A DNA stretch of 64,000 nt, from assembly GCA_963850525.1 (NCBI GenBank), contig CAWKLQ010000004.1, forward strand, positions 496,001 to 560,000, given 5' to 3'. Of the stretch, positions 7,832 through 16,147 are shown piece by piece. The notes under the pieces are model-generated. The model had not been told where the DNA came from. It did no database searches and saw nothing but the letters and a program-made list of their open reading frames with translations. The stretch comes from JAEMQF01 sp963850525 (GTDB lineage Bacteria > Pseudomonadota > Gammaproteobacteria > Burkholderiales > Burkholderiaceae_C). The translations under genes and the position numbers were made by a program. Position 1 is the stretch's first letter, and every line of letters starts with the position of its first letter.

Positions 7832-9042
7832 CGCAAGCTTTCGATGATCTGCGGCAACAGGCGTTCCAGGTCGGCGAGGTCGGCGCCGGGGGCGAGCAGA
7901 TCGAGGTGCGGCAACGCCGCCTGCATGCCTTGCGCTTCTGGGGTGAAACCGGGTTGATTCAACAAGGGATTGAGCCAGACGATGCGCCGCGCGCGCTGCT
8001 GCAATGTCGCGAGCGACTTTGCCAGCAAGCGCGGCTCGCCGGTATCGTAGCCGTCACTGACGATGATGACAGCGGTGCGCGAATGCACGAGGCGTGCACC
8101 CTGCTCGCGATTGAAGTCCTGCAGGCACTCGCCGATGCGCGTTCCACCGCCCCAGCCCGCAGCGAGCAAGTGCAAACGCTCTTGCGAACGCCAGGGATCG
8201 GCGTCGCGCAGCGCCTCGGCGACGCCGGTGAGGTGCGTATGGAAGATGAAGCAGTGCACGTCGGCGAGCTCAGTGCACAGCGCCCGCGCCAGTCGCAAGT
8301 AGAAGAAGGTGTACAGGCTCATCGAGCGGCTCACGTCGAGCAGCAGGATGAGGCGCGGGCGCACCCGGCGCCGGCGCTTCCACGCCAGGCGCAGCGGCGT
8401 GCCGCCGCTGGCGACGCTTCTGCGGATCGTGCTTTGCAAGTCGATGCGCCGCCCATGATGTGACGCCGCTTCACGGCGCAATTGCAAGTGCTTCAGGCGC
8501 CGCGCGAAGCGGCGCATCAAGGCCTCGATGTCGCGCGCGTCTTCGGCCTTGTTCAGGTCGCGAAAGTCGGTGAGTGCGAGTGCCTCTTGCCGGCTCGCGC
8601 CGTGCCTTGAGACGCCCGTGTCGGCGTCGTCGGCCGCGCCGTGGCCCGCGCCGTCGCCGGGCTCGCTCGCGGCGCCGCCCTGCGTGCCGTCTTGCAAGGT
8701 GCGCGCGGCGGCGCCGACCGCGTTGCTCGTGACAAATGCGGACTTGGTGGGCGGCAAGAAGTACGCATCGAACAGCGCGTCGAAGCGCCGCCATTCATCG
8801 CCCCGGCCGCAGAGCAAGGCCTTGAGGCTCCAGTGCAGCACTTGCCGGTCGAACGCTCCCGTGCGCAACGCCGTCTCGACCGCACGAACCGAATCCGCGC
8901 CGCCGAGCGCAAAGCCATTGGCGCGCAGGAAGCCGGCAAAGCCTGTGAGGCGCGACTGCAAAGCGGCACCGGGGTCGGCGCCCTGGCGGAGCCCCGAATG
9001 CATGGTCGTGCCGGGCCGCGGGTGGGGCGCCGAGCCGGGCAT
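7828..9042 (-). CDS. coxE: CoxE-like VWA-domain protein
   Basis: 404 residues from the ATG chosen at 9042 (MPGSAPHPRPG). N-terminal CoxE region (LTGFAGFLRANGFALGGADS), an acidic/Ala linker, then a von Willebrand A domain with MIDAS motif LLLDVSRSMS and a later IIVSDGYDTGEP. CoxE acts with the CoxD AAA+ ATPase in assembling the active site of aerobic CO dehydrogenase. The coxD gene ends 11 bp upstream and the downstream gene overlaps by 4 bp. A GTG at 9060 and an ATG at 9003 are alternative starts; the open frame reaches further upstream but is then antisense-like sequence over coxD. Confidence 0.85.
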   Translation of the reverse strand: MPGSAPHPRPGTTMHSGLRQGADPGAALQSRLTGFAGFLRANGFALGGADSVRAVETALRTGAFDRQVLHWSLKALLCGRGDEWRRFDALFDAYFLPPTKSAFVTSNAVGAAARTLQDGTQGGAASEPGDGAGHGAADDADTGVSRHGASRQEALALTDFRDLNKAEDARDIEALMRRFARRLKHLQLRREAASHHGRRIDLQSTIRRSVASGGTPLRLAWKRRRRVRPRLILLLDVSRSMSLYTFFYLRLARALCTELADVHCFIFHTHLTGVAEALRDADPWRSQERLHLLAAGWGGGTRIGECLQDFNREQGARLVHSRTAVIIVSDGYDTGEPRLLAKSLATLQQRARRIVWLNPLLNQPGFTPEAQGMQAALPHLDLLAPGADLADLERLLPQIIESLR

Positions 9043-9053
9043 CAGCGCCCCGC

Positions 9054-9953
9054 TCAACACGCCGCAGCGATGCGCGCGACGACGTCGCGGGTGAACGCCG
9101 TGCGGTCCGAGCGCGTCTTGATGAGCGCGCTTAAGGTCTCCATGATGCGCGGCGCGCCGTCGTCGTCGATCGTCGAGATTCCGAGGCGCAGCAAGGCGGC
9201 AGCCCAGTCGAGCGTTTCCGCGACACCGGGCTTCTTCTGCAATTCCATGCGCCGCACGCCTTGCACGAACTCGACGATTTGCCGCGCCAGCTCGCCCTGC
9301 ACCTGCGGCACCTTGATGTTGACGATCGCGAGTTCCTTGTCGAACCCGGGATAGTCGATGTACTGGTAAAGGCAACGTCGGCGCAACGCGTCAGAGAGCT
9401 CGCGCGTCCCGTTGGACGTGATGATGACGAACGGTTTTGTCACCGCGCGCACCGTGCCGAGCTCGGGAATCGACATCTGGTAGTCGGAAAGCAGCTCGAG
9501 AAGGTAGGCCTCGAAGGCTTCGTCGGCGCGGTCTACTTCGTCGATCAGCAGCACCGGGGCGGTGTCGCAACTGATCGCTTCCAGCAGCGGGCGCTTCAAC
9601 AGGTAGCGCTCGGAGAAGATGTCCTGTTCCTTGAGCGCCGCGGCGCGCTCGTCGTTCTCGAGCAATTTGATCGCGAGCAGCTGGCGCTGGTAATTCCATT
9701 CGTACATCGCCGAATGCACGTCCAGGCCTTCATAACATTGCAGGCGGATGAGCCGGGTGCCGCGCAGCGCGGCAAGCGCTTTGGCGATTTCCGTCTTGCC
9801 CACGCCGGCATCGCCCTCGAGCAGCAGCGGCCGGCCGAGGTCCAGCGTGAGCAGCAGCGCCGCAGCGAGCGAAGGCTCGGCGATGTAGCCCGCGCCTTCC
9901 AGCTGGCGCTGCAAGGCGAGCACTTCGTCGATGCGCTGCGCGGGCGGACTCAA
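9054..9953 (-). CDS. coxD: CoxD-like MoxR-family AAA+ ATPase
   Basis: 299 residues. Walker A GDAGVGKTEIAKAL, Walker B APVLLIDEVDRAD and sensor region FVIITSNGTRELSDALRRRC mark a MoxR-type AAA+ ATPase. CoxD is the chaperone needed for the [CuSMoO2] centre of CO dehydrogenase. No ATG fits: the frame is closed to coxG by a TTG at 9953 that overlaps the coxG stop (TTGA), giving LSPPAQRIDEVLALQ as N-terminus. This is a 4-bp coupled junction like others in the operon but with a rare start codon. Confidence 0.87.
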   Translation of the reverse strand: MSPPAQRIDEVLALQRQLEGAGYIAEPSLAAALLLTLDLGRPLLLEGDAGVGKTEIAKALAALRGTRLIRLQCYEGLDVHSAMYEWNYQRQLLAIKLLENDERAAALKEQDIFSERYLLKRPLLEAISCDTAPVLLIDEVDRADEAFEAYLLELLSDYQMSIPELGTVRAVTKPFVIITSNGTRELSDALRRRCLYQYIDYPGFDKELAIVNIKVPQVQGELARQIVEFVQGVRRMELQKKPGVAETLDWAAALLRLGISTIDDDGAPRIMETLSALIKTRSDRTAFTRDVVARIAAAC

Positions 9954-10600
9954 GCGGACTTCTTGCCGAGCAGGCCGCTCAGCCAGTCCTTGAAGAGGGT
10001 CCACATCAGCGCCAGGCCGTTCAGCTCCTGCGCAACCGCCGGTGCCGCAGCGGCAGCGCCGCTCGACATTGCCGCAGCGCCGCTTGCCGTTGCGCCTGCG
10101 CCGCCCGGCGGGCCGTTTCCCCCGGCGTCGCGTTGCGCCTGCAGCGCCGAAACTCGCGCCGAGAAGTTGTCGGCAAACTGCTTCAGCAGCTGGTCGGCCA
10201 CCGCATTCATCATGCGCCCGCCGAACGCGACGGCCTTGCCGCTCATCGAGACTTCGCTGGAACCGACCAGATTGCACTCGTTCGCCTGCGCGCCGGACTC
10301 GACGCGCGCCGTCAAATTCAAGGTCGCGCCGGAGCTGCCGGTGCTGTCGGTGCCCTTGCCGGTGAGGCGCAGGGTGCGCGCTACGGTGTCGACGTCGTTC
10401 ATTTCGACTTCGCCGCGAAACGCCATCGTCGCCGGGCCCAGGCGCACCGTCACGGTGCCCTTGTAGCGGCCGTCGGCGAGTTTCTCGGTGATCTTCGCGC
10501 CGGGCATGCAGCCCGCCACGGCTTCGAGGTCTTGCAGAAACGCCCACGCGACGTCCGCAGTGCACGGCATGGGGTAACTCTTGTCGATCTGGACTTTCAC
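9950..10600 (-). CDS. coxG: CoxG-like SRPBCC-domain protein (CO dehydrogenase subunit G family)
   Basis: 216 residues from a GTG start at 10600 (KVQIDKSYPMPCTADVAWAFLQD). The CoxG/SRPBCC lipid-binding-like domain covers about residues 1-145 (MPGAKITEKLADGRYKGTV and the GKGTDSTG strand), followed by an Ala/Gly-rich linker and a hydrophobic C-terminal helix (LFKDWLSGLLGKK) that may touch the membrane. CoxG is thought to recruit CO dehydrogenase to the membrane. Here it lies directly after coxL, whereas in the classical operon coxG follows coxF. Confidence 0.86.
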   Translation of the reverse strand: MKVQIDKSYPMPCTADVAWAFLQDLEAVAGCMPGAKITEKLADGRYKGTVTVRLGPATMAFRGEVEMNDVDTVARTLRLTGKGTDSTGSSGATLNLTARVESGAQANECNLVGSSEVSMSGKAVAFGGRMMNAVADQLLKQFADNFSARVSALQAQRDAGGNGPPGGAGATASGAAAMSSGAAAAAPAVAQELNGLALMWTLFKDWLSGLLGKKSA

Positions 10601-10643
10601 GTCTTTGCGCCAGAAGGCGCCCCGGTAGCAAGCAAGGCGCGAA

Positions 10644-13061
10644 TTATCGGGTGTTGATGCCCAGCGCCTTGCACTGCTTCCATACATTGAACGCGGTGTG
10701 CGGCATGTCCATGTGCGTGACACCGAGATGCGCGAAGGCGTCGACGACAGCGTTCGTGAAGGTCGGAATGCCGCCCACGTGCGGCGATTCGGCCACACCC
10801 TTGGCGCCGATCGGATGGTGCGGCGACGGCGTGACGGTGTGGTCCGTCTCCCAATGCGGCGTCTCGACGCTCGTGGGCAGGAAGTAATCCATCAAGCTGT
10901 TGCCGAGGTGATTGCCGTTTTCGTCAAAAGGAACGAGCTGGCCGAACGCGACGGCAAACGCTTCGGTCAGGCCACCATGAATCTGGCCTTCGATGATCAT
11001 CGGGTTGATTCGCGTTCCGCAGTCGTCGAGCGCGTAGAAGCGCCGCACCTTGGTCTCGCCTGTGAAACGATCGATGTCGACGACCGCGACGTAGGCGCCG
11101 AAGGGGTAGGTCAGGTTCGGCGGGTCGTAATACTCGACGGCCTCCAGCCCCGGCTCCATTCCGGCAGGCAAGTTGCCGCCGGCGTACGACGCAAAAGCGA
11201 TTTCCTTCATCGTCTTGCTCTGGCTCGGGTTGCCTTTGACCTTGTAGCGATCGACTTCCCACTCCAGGTCGCCCTCGGCAACCTCCAACAAGTGCGCAGC
11301 GATCTTGATCGCTTTCGCGCGGATCTTGCGCGCCGCCATCGCGGCGGCCGCACCGGCCACGGGAGTGGAGCGCGAGCCCCAGGTGCCCGCACCATACGGC
11401 GCCTTGTCGGTATCGCCTTCTTCGATCTGGATTTCCTCGGAGGACAGGCCGAGTTCGGTGGCGATGATTTGCGCATACGTCGTCGCGTGGCCCTGGCCCT
11501 GGCTCATCGTTCCCAGACGCGCGATCGCACTGCCGGTGGGATTCACGCGAATGTCGCAACTGTCGAACAGGCCGATTCCCAGGATGTCGCAGACCTTGGT
11601 CGGCCCGGCGCCGACGATTTCCGTGAATGTGCAGATGCCGATGCCCATCAGCGTCGGGCTCTTCGGGTCGGCGCGTTTGGCGGCTTGCTCCTTGCGCAAG
11701 CCCTCGTAGTCGACCGCCTTCAACACCTTTTCGAGCGCGACCTGGTAGTTGCCGCTGTCCAATGTCCAACCCAACGACGTCGTGTACGGGAACTTGTCGG
11801 CCTTGACGAAATTGCGCCGGCGAATTTCGGCTTTGTCGATGTTCAGCTTCTGCGCCAGGATGTCGATCATGCGTTCGATCAGGTACACCGCTTCCGTGAC
11901 GCGCAGCGAGCAGCGGTACGCGACGCCGCCGGGCGCCTTGTTCGTGTACACCGCGTCGACCCGGCAATACGCCTTCGGGATGTCGTAGGAACCGGTGCAG
12001 ATGCTGAACAACCCGGCGGGCAGCTTGGTCGCCGAGACGTGCGAGTTGAACGCACCGTGATCGGCGAGCGCCGTGAAGCGCAGCGCCTTGATGCGGCCGT
12101 CTTTATCAGCCGCGAGTTCGCCCACGCCGTGGTAGTCGCGCGCAAAACCGGTCGTCGAGATGTTCTCGATGCGCGACTCGATCCACTTGATCGGCACGCC
12201 CGTGACGATGGAGGCGACGATGGCGCACACATAACCCGGGTAGACAGGCACCTTGTTGCCGAAGCCCCCGCCGATGTCGCCGCCGATGATGCGGATCTTG
12301 CTCTCGGGAATTCCGGACAACATCGCGACCACAGTGCGCACCAGGTGCGGCGCCTGCGACGTGAGGTAGACCGTCAACTGCCCCGTCACCTTGTCGAACG
12401 ACGCGACGCAGCCGCAGGTTTCCATCGGGCACGGGTGCACGCGCGGGTTCAGGATTTCCTCTTTCACCGTCACCGCGGCGTTCGCAAAGGCCGCGTCGGT
12501 CGCCGCCTTGTCGCCGGCTTCCCACGTGAAGATGTGGTTCGGGTGGGTGCGCTTGCCGTGGCCGACTTCGTCTTTGTGGGCGATGTCTTCGCGGATGATC
12601 GGCGCGTCTTTCGCCATCGACTTGTGCGGGTCGACGATCGCCGGCAGCTCTTCGTATTCCACTTCCACCGCGTCGGCGCCGTCGGCAGCGCAGTAACGAT
12701 CCGTGCCGATCACGAACGCGACTTCCTGCATCTGGAAGGCGACCTTCTTGTCGGCGAGCACCGCCTGCACGTCGCTGCCCAGAGTGGGCATCCAGTCGAG
12801 CTTGACCGGCTTCAGATCGTCGGCAGTGAGCACCGCGACGACACCCGGAACGGCGAGCGCCTTCGCCTTGTTGATCGACTTGATGCGCGCGTGCGCGTAA
12901 GGGCTGCGCACGATCGCGCCGAACAGCATGCCGGGCAATTTGATGTCGTCGACATAGGTGCCCCGCCCGCGAATGAAGCGTGCGTCTTCCTTGCGCAGGC
13001 GCGACGCGCCCATGCCTTGCAGTTTGGTTTCGCGCTCGAGGGCTTCGGTGGATGCGGCCAT
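10644..13061 (-). CDS. coxL: Form I-like aerobic carbon monoxide dehydrogenase large (molybdenum) subunit, AYRCSLR variant
   Basis: 805 residues, close to the 809 of the Oligotropha CoxL. Molybdopterin-binding xanthine oxidase family large subunit. The GGGFGNKVPVYPGYV motif is at about 264-278. The active-site loop reads GGVAYRCSLRVTEAVYLIER with Cys384 in the place of the copper-binding cysteine of form I CODH, but Leu386 replaces the Phe of the diagnostic AYxCSFR. The catalytic glutamate is Glu758 in GAKGVAESPHVGG. Form II enzymes have AYRGAGR instead, so this is nearer form I. Together with coxM, coxS and coxD-G it should oxidise CO to CO2 with electrons to quinone, unless the Leu marks another substrate. 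Confidence 0.88.
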   Translation of the reverse strand: MAASTEALERETKLQGMGASRLRKEDARFIRGRGTYVDDIKLPGMLFGAIVRSPYAHARIKSINKAKALAVPGVVAVLTADDLKPVKLDWMPTLGSDVQAVLADKKVAFQMQEVAFVIGTDRYCAADGADAVEVEYEELPAIVDPHKSMAKDAPIIREDIAHKDEVGHGKRTHPNHIFTWEAGDKAATDAAFANAAVTVKEEILNPRVHPCPMETCGCVASFDKVTGQLTVYLTSQAPHLVRTVVAMLSGIPESKIRIIGGDIGGGFGNKVPVYPGYVCAIVASIVTGVPIKWIESRIENISTTGFARDYHGVGELAADKDGRIKALRFTALADHGAFNSHVSATKLPAGLFSICTGSYDIPKAYCRVDAVYTNKAPGGVAYRCSLRVTEAVYLIERMIDILAQKLNIDKAEIRRRNFVKADKFPYTTSLGWTLDSGNYQVALEKVLKAVDYEGLRKEQAAKRADPKSPTLMGIGICTFTEIVGAGPTKVCDILGIGLFDSCDIRVNPTGSAIARLGTMSQGQGHATTYAQIIATELGLSSEEIQIEEGDTDKAPYGAGTWGSRSTPVAGAAAAMAARKIRAKAIKIAAHLLEVAEGDLEWEVDRYKVKGNPSQSKTMKEIAFASYAGGNLPAGMEPGLEAVEYYDPPNLTYPFGAYVAVVDIDRFTGETKVRRFYALDDCGTRINPMIIEGQIHGGLTEAFAVAFGQLVPFDENGNHLGNSLMDYFLPTSVETPHWETDHTVTPSPHHPIGAKGVAESPHVGGIPTFTNAVVDAFAHLGVTHMDMPHTAFNVWKQCKALGINTR

Positions 13062-13091
13062 GGCAATGTCTCCGGCAGGGGGTTGAACGGT

Positions 13092-13580
<489 letters not shown>

Positions 13581-13612
13581 GGGCTTGTCTCCTCGTTGTC
13601 TGCGTGGTCGGC

Positions 13613-14479
13613 TCAGCGGGTCGCGCGCGACGCTGCCGTGCGCAAGGCGCGCTGCGTCATTTCGCCGGCCATCGCGGTGCGGTACTCGGCGTCGCCGCGC
13701 TGGTCGGTCGCGGGGTCGCAAATGCTCATCGCCATGCGTGCGGCTTCGGCGATCGACGCGTCGTTCAGGGCCTTGCCGCGCAAGACCGCTTCGGCGGCGC
13801 GCGCGCGCAGCACGGTGGGGCCGACGTTGGTCAGCGCAATGATCACCTCAGTCACCGTGTCGCCCTGCAAGCGCAGCGTGACGGCGCTGGCGGCGGTCGC
13901 GAAGTCGCCCACCTTGCGTTTCAGCTTGGCGTAGGCGTATCCCGTTCCGGCGGCGGGAACCGGAATGCGGATCTCCGTCATGATTTCGCCCGCTTCCATT
14001 TTCGTGAAATAGGGACCGATGAAAAAACCGTCCGCCGCCACAGTGCGTTCGCCCGCCACACCGCGCAGCACGAACGATGCGCCTAAAGCGATCATCAGCG
14101 CCGGGTGGTCGTTGCCCGCGTCGCCGTGCGCGATGTCGCCGCCTATCGTTCCCTTGTAGCGCACCTGCGGATCCGAGATGAGGCGCGCGCCTTCGACGAG
14201 CAGCGGACACTTCGCCTGCAACAGCGTGGACCAGATGAGCTCGTTTTCCGTCGTCATTGCGCCGATGCGCAAGTTGCCGGCGTCTTCGCGAATGCCTTTG
14301 AGCTCGCCGATGCGGCCCAGGTCAATCAAGTGGCCCGGCTGCGCAAAGCGCAGTTTCATCATCGGCAGCAGGCTGTGCCCGCCGGCGAGCAGTTTGGCTT
14401 CGTCTCCGAATTGCCCCAGCAGCTTCAGGGCATCGGGGATGGTCTTGGGGGCGTGGTAATCGAAATCGCGCGGAATCAT
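13613..14479 (-). CDS. coxM: CO dehydrogenase medium (FAD) subunit
   Basis: 288 residues. FAD-binding domain of the molybdenum hydroxylase family with the motifs LAGGHSLLPMMKLR (about residues 31-44) and GTIGGDIAHGDAGND (about 112-126). The C-terminal half contains GYAYAKLKRKVGDFATAASA and RGDAEYRTAMAGEM, the same order as form I CoxM. It passes electrons from the iron-sulfur subunit to the respiratory chain. First structural gene of the operon; a GGAGGC ribosome-binding site precedes the ATG. Confidence 0.9.
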   Translation of the reverse strand: MIPRDFDYHAPKTIPDALKLLGQFGDEAKLLAGGHSLLPMMKLRFAQPGHLIDLGRIGELKGIREDAGNLRIGAMTTENELIWSTLLQAKCPLLVEGARLISDPQVRYKGTIGGDIAHGDAGNDHPALMIALGASFVLRGVAGERTVAADGFFIGPYFTKMEAGEIMTEIRIPVPAAGTGYAYAKLKRKVGDFATAASAVTLRLQGDTVTEVIIALTNVGPTVLRARAAEAVLRGKALNDASIAEAARMAMSICDPATDQRGDAEYRTAMAGEMTQRALRTAASRATR

Positions 14480-14603
14480 GGCGGCCTCCTGGCGTGGGCA
14501 GACCGAATCGTGGGCCCTGCCGCGAGCGCGGACTACTGGCGTTTACGCTAAGCGGCCGCGCCGCGGCGCGCCGGCGTCGCCACGGGCGAACCGCCCCGCG
14601 CTG

Positions 14604-15278
14604 TCAGCCCAGCGCCAGCGCTTGGGGCAGTTCCAGCTTCCACCCGGTGCGCTGCGAGAGCGCACGCACGTCGTCCAGCGTGTCGAGGTCGGTGATGAAG
14701 CGGACATTCGTGCTTGGATGAACGTGCACGAGTTCCGGGTGGCGCTGCGTCAGGTGTTTGCACCCCAGGTTCGCGCCGCTGTCCATGATGCGCTCGCGCG
14801 CCTCGTCGTCAAGCAGGATCGGATTCCCGCGCTGCCCGTCCACCACGGGGACGACGACGTGGCCGGCGGGGCGCTTCTTGAACGCGCCGATCAACTCGGT
14901 CAGGTCGTCGGCGGCGATCAAGGGTTGGTCGCTCGGCATGATGATGATGGCGTCAAAGCTTCCGTTCAGCGCCGCCAGGCCGAAGCGCACCGACGCGTCC
15001 TGCCCTTGCGCATAGGCGTCGTTGTGCGCGAGCGTGATGCTGAAACCGAGCACTTCTTTTTCGACTTGCGCCTGCGCGTGCCCGGTGACGACGACGACTT
15101 CGTCGACTCCCGCGCCGCTGAGCGCGATGAGCTGGCGCCGCAGCAGCGGCACGCCTTGCAGGCGGATCAGGCCTTTCGCCACCCCGCCCATGCGCCGGCC
15201 TTCACCGGCGGCGAGCAATACGGCGCCGATGCGCAGCCGCGAGTAAAGGCCACCGCCGCTTTTGAGATGACACGCCAT
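14604..15278 (-). CDS. MobA/MocA-type molybdenum cofactor nucleotidyltransferase
   Basis: 224 residues. Starts with the NTP-transferase signature LAAGEGRRMGGVAKGLI, followed by a metal site in IIMPSDQPLIAADDL and a GQRGNPILL loop. The family attaches CMP (MocA) or GMP (MobA) to molybdopterin. CO dehydrogenase uses molybdopterin cytosine dinucleotide, so a MocA-like role serving the cox enzyme is likely; this is inferred from position. It is co-directional with and 124 bp upstream of coxM, so it may open the operon. Confidence 0.82.
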   Translation of the reverse strand: MACHLKSGGGLYSRLRIGAVLLAAGEGRRMGGVAKGLIRLQGVPLLRRQLIALSGAGVDEVVVVTGHAQAQVEKEVLGFSITLAHNDAYAQGQDASVRFGLAALNGSFDAIIIMPSDQPLIAADDLTELIGAFKKRPAGHVVVPVVDGQRGNPILLDDEARERIMDSGANLGCKHLTQRHPELVHVHPSTNVRFITDLDTLDDVRALSQRTGWKLELPQALALG

Positions 15279-15401
15279 CCTCGTGACCTCACCAGTCTTA
15301 AAAGTTCATGCGCATTCGCACAAGCTCGGGAATCCGTCGGTGCGCCGATGAGCGACCCGATCTTAGCCCGCGTGCGCGCAGATGCGTCACTACTGAGCTG
15401 T

Positions 15402-15434
15402 TTGACGCGGCGCGTCGGCGAAACCATAATGGTT
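15402..15434 (+). promoter_or_regulatory. Sigma70-like promoter with overlapping palindrome for the toxin-antitoxin operon
   Basis: TTGACG at 15402-15407 and CATAAT at 15425-15430 are spaced by exactly 17 bp. A 13-bp inverted repeat, AACCATAATGGTT (15422-15434), overlaps the -10 hexamer, and a GGAG ribosome-binding site follows before the antitoxin ATG at 15456. This is the layout expected for autorepression by a ribbon-helix-helix antitoxin. Confidence 0.65.
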
Positions 15435-15455
15435 CCATCGCGGTTGGAGAATCAC

Positions 15456-15701
15456 ATGCCCACAACGCTGACACTGAAAAACATTCCCGACGAGGTGTAT
15501 GAGCGACTGCGCCACTGTGCGCAAACAAATCGCCGCAGCATGAACAGTGAAGCCATCGTGTGCCTGGAGGCCGTGTTGTTGCCCGTCCGGATTGCGCCTG
15601 CACAGAGGTTGGAACGCGCGCGCGCATTGCGCGGCACGTTGCCCAGGGGGAAGTTCCGGGCGCGTGACATCGATGCGATGAAGCGCGAGGGCCGCTCGTG
15701 A
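15456..15701 (+). CDS. FitA-type ribbon-helix-helix antitoxin
   Basis: 81 residues. N-terminal ribbon-helix-helix DNA-binding domain (MPTTLTLKNIPDEVYERLRHCAQTNRRSMNSEA) of the FitA/Arc type, followed by a tail (GKFRARDIDAMKREGRS) that would occupy the toxin active site. It neutralises the PIN toxin encoded downstream and probably represses the operon. Its TGA overlaps the GTG start of the toxin (GTGA). A frame continuing upstream is antisense to the nucleotidyltransferase gene and not used. Confidence 0.85.
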   Translation: MPTTLTLKNIPDEVYERLRHCAQTNRRSMNSEAIVCLEAVLLPVRIAPAQRLERARALRGTLPRGKFRARDIDAMKREGRS

Positions 15702-16093
15702 TTGTGGTGGACACGAACGTCGTGGCTTATCTCTACCTGCCAGGCGAGCACACCGCCGCAGCCGAAGCGCTGCTCGAACACGATTCCGAATGGGCGGCGC
15801 CGGTACTTTGGCGAAGCGAACTTCGCAACATTCTCGCGGGGTACTTGCGGCGCGGAACGCTGACGTTCGACCAGGTTTGCGGCGTGCAGGCAGAAGCGGA
15901 GAGTTTGCTGAATGGATCGGAGTTCGAGGTCGATTCGGCTTCTGTTCTCGGGTTGGTGCGCGACAGCGACTGTTCGGCCTACGACTGTGAATTCATCGCA
16001 CTGGCGATCACGCTCGACACCATGCTCGTGACGCAAGACAAAAAACTGCTGAAGGCGTTCCCGACGCGCGCAGTGGCGCTGAACCCAGGGTGA
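15698..16093 (+). CDS. VapC/FitB-type PIN-domain toxin
   Basis: 131 residues, GTG start overlapping the antitoxin stop by 4 bp. The PIN-domain acidic residues are visible: Asp in VVDTNVVAYL, Glu in WRSELRNIL, Asp in SAYDCEFIALA and a final Asp in TQDKKLL. The family comprises Mg2+-dependent endoribonucleases that cleave tRNA or rRNA to stop translation. It forms a complete type II toxin-antitoxin module with the upstream gene; all catalytic positions appear intact. Confidence 0.87.
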   Translation: MIVVDTNVVAYLYLPGEHTAAAEALLEHDSEWAAPVLWRSELRNILAGYLRRGTLTFDQVCGVQAEAESLLNGSEFEVDSASVLGLVRDSDCSAYDCEFIALAITLDTMLVTQDKKLLKAFPTRAVALNPG

Positions 16094-16147
16094 GCTTCAG
16101 GGCGGTCCCGGAATACGCATGTCGAGGGTGGTACACATGGGCGAGCC

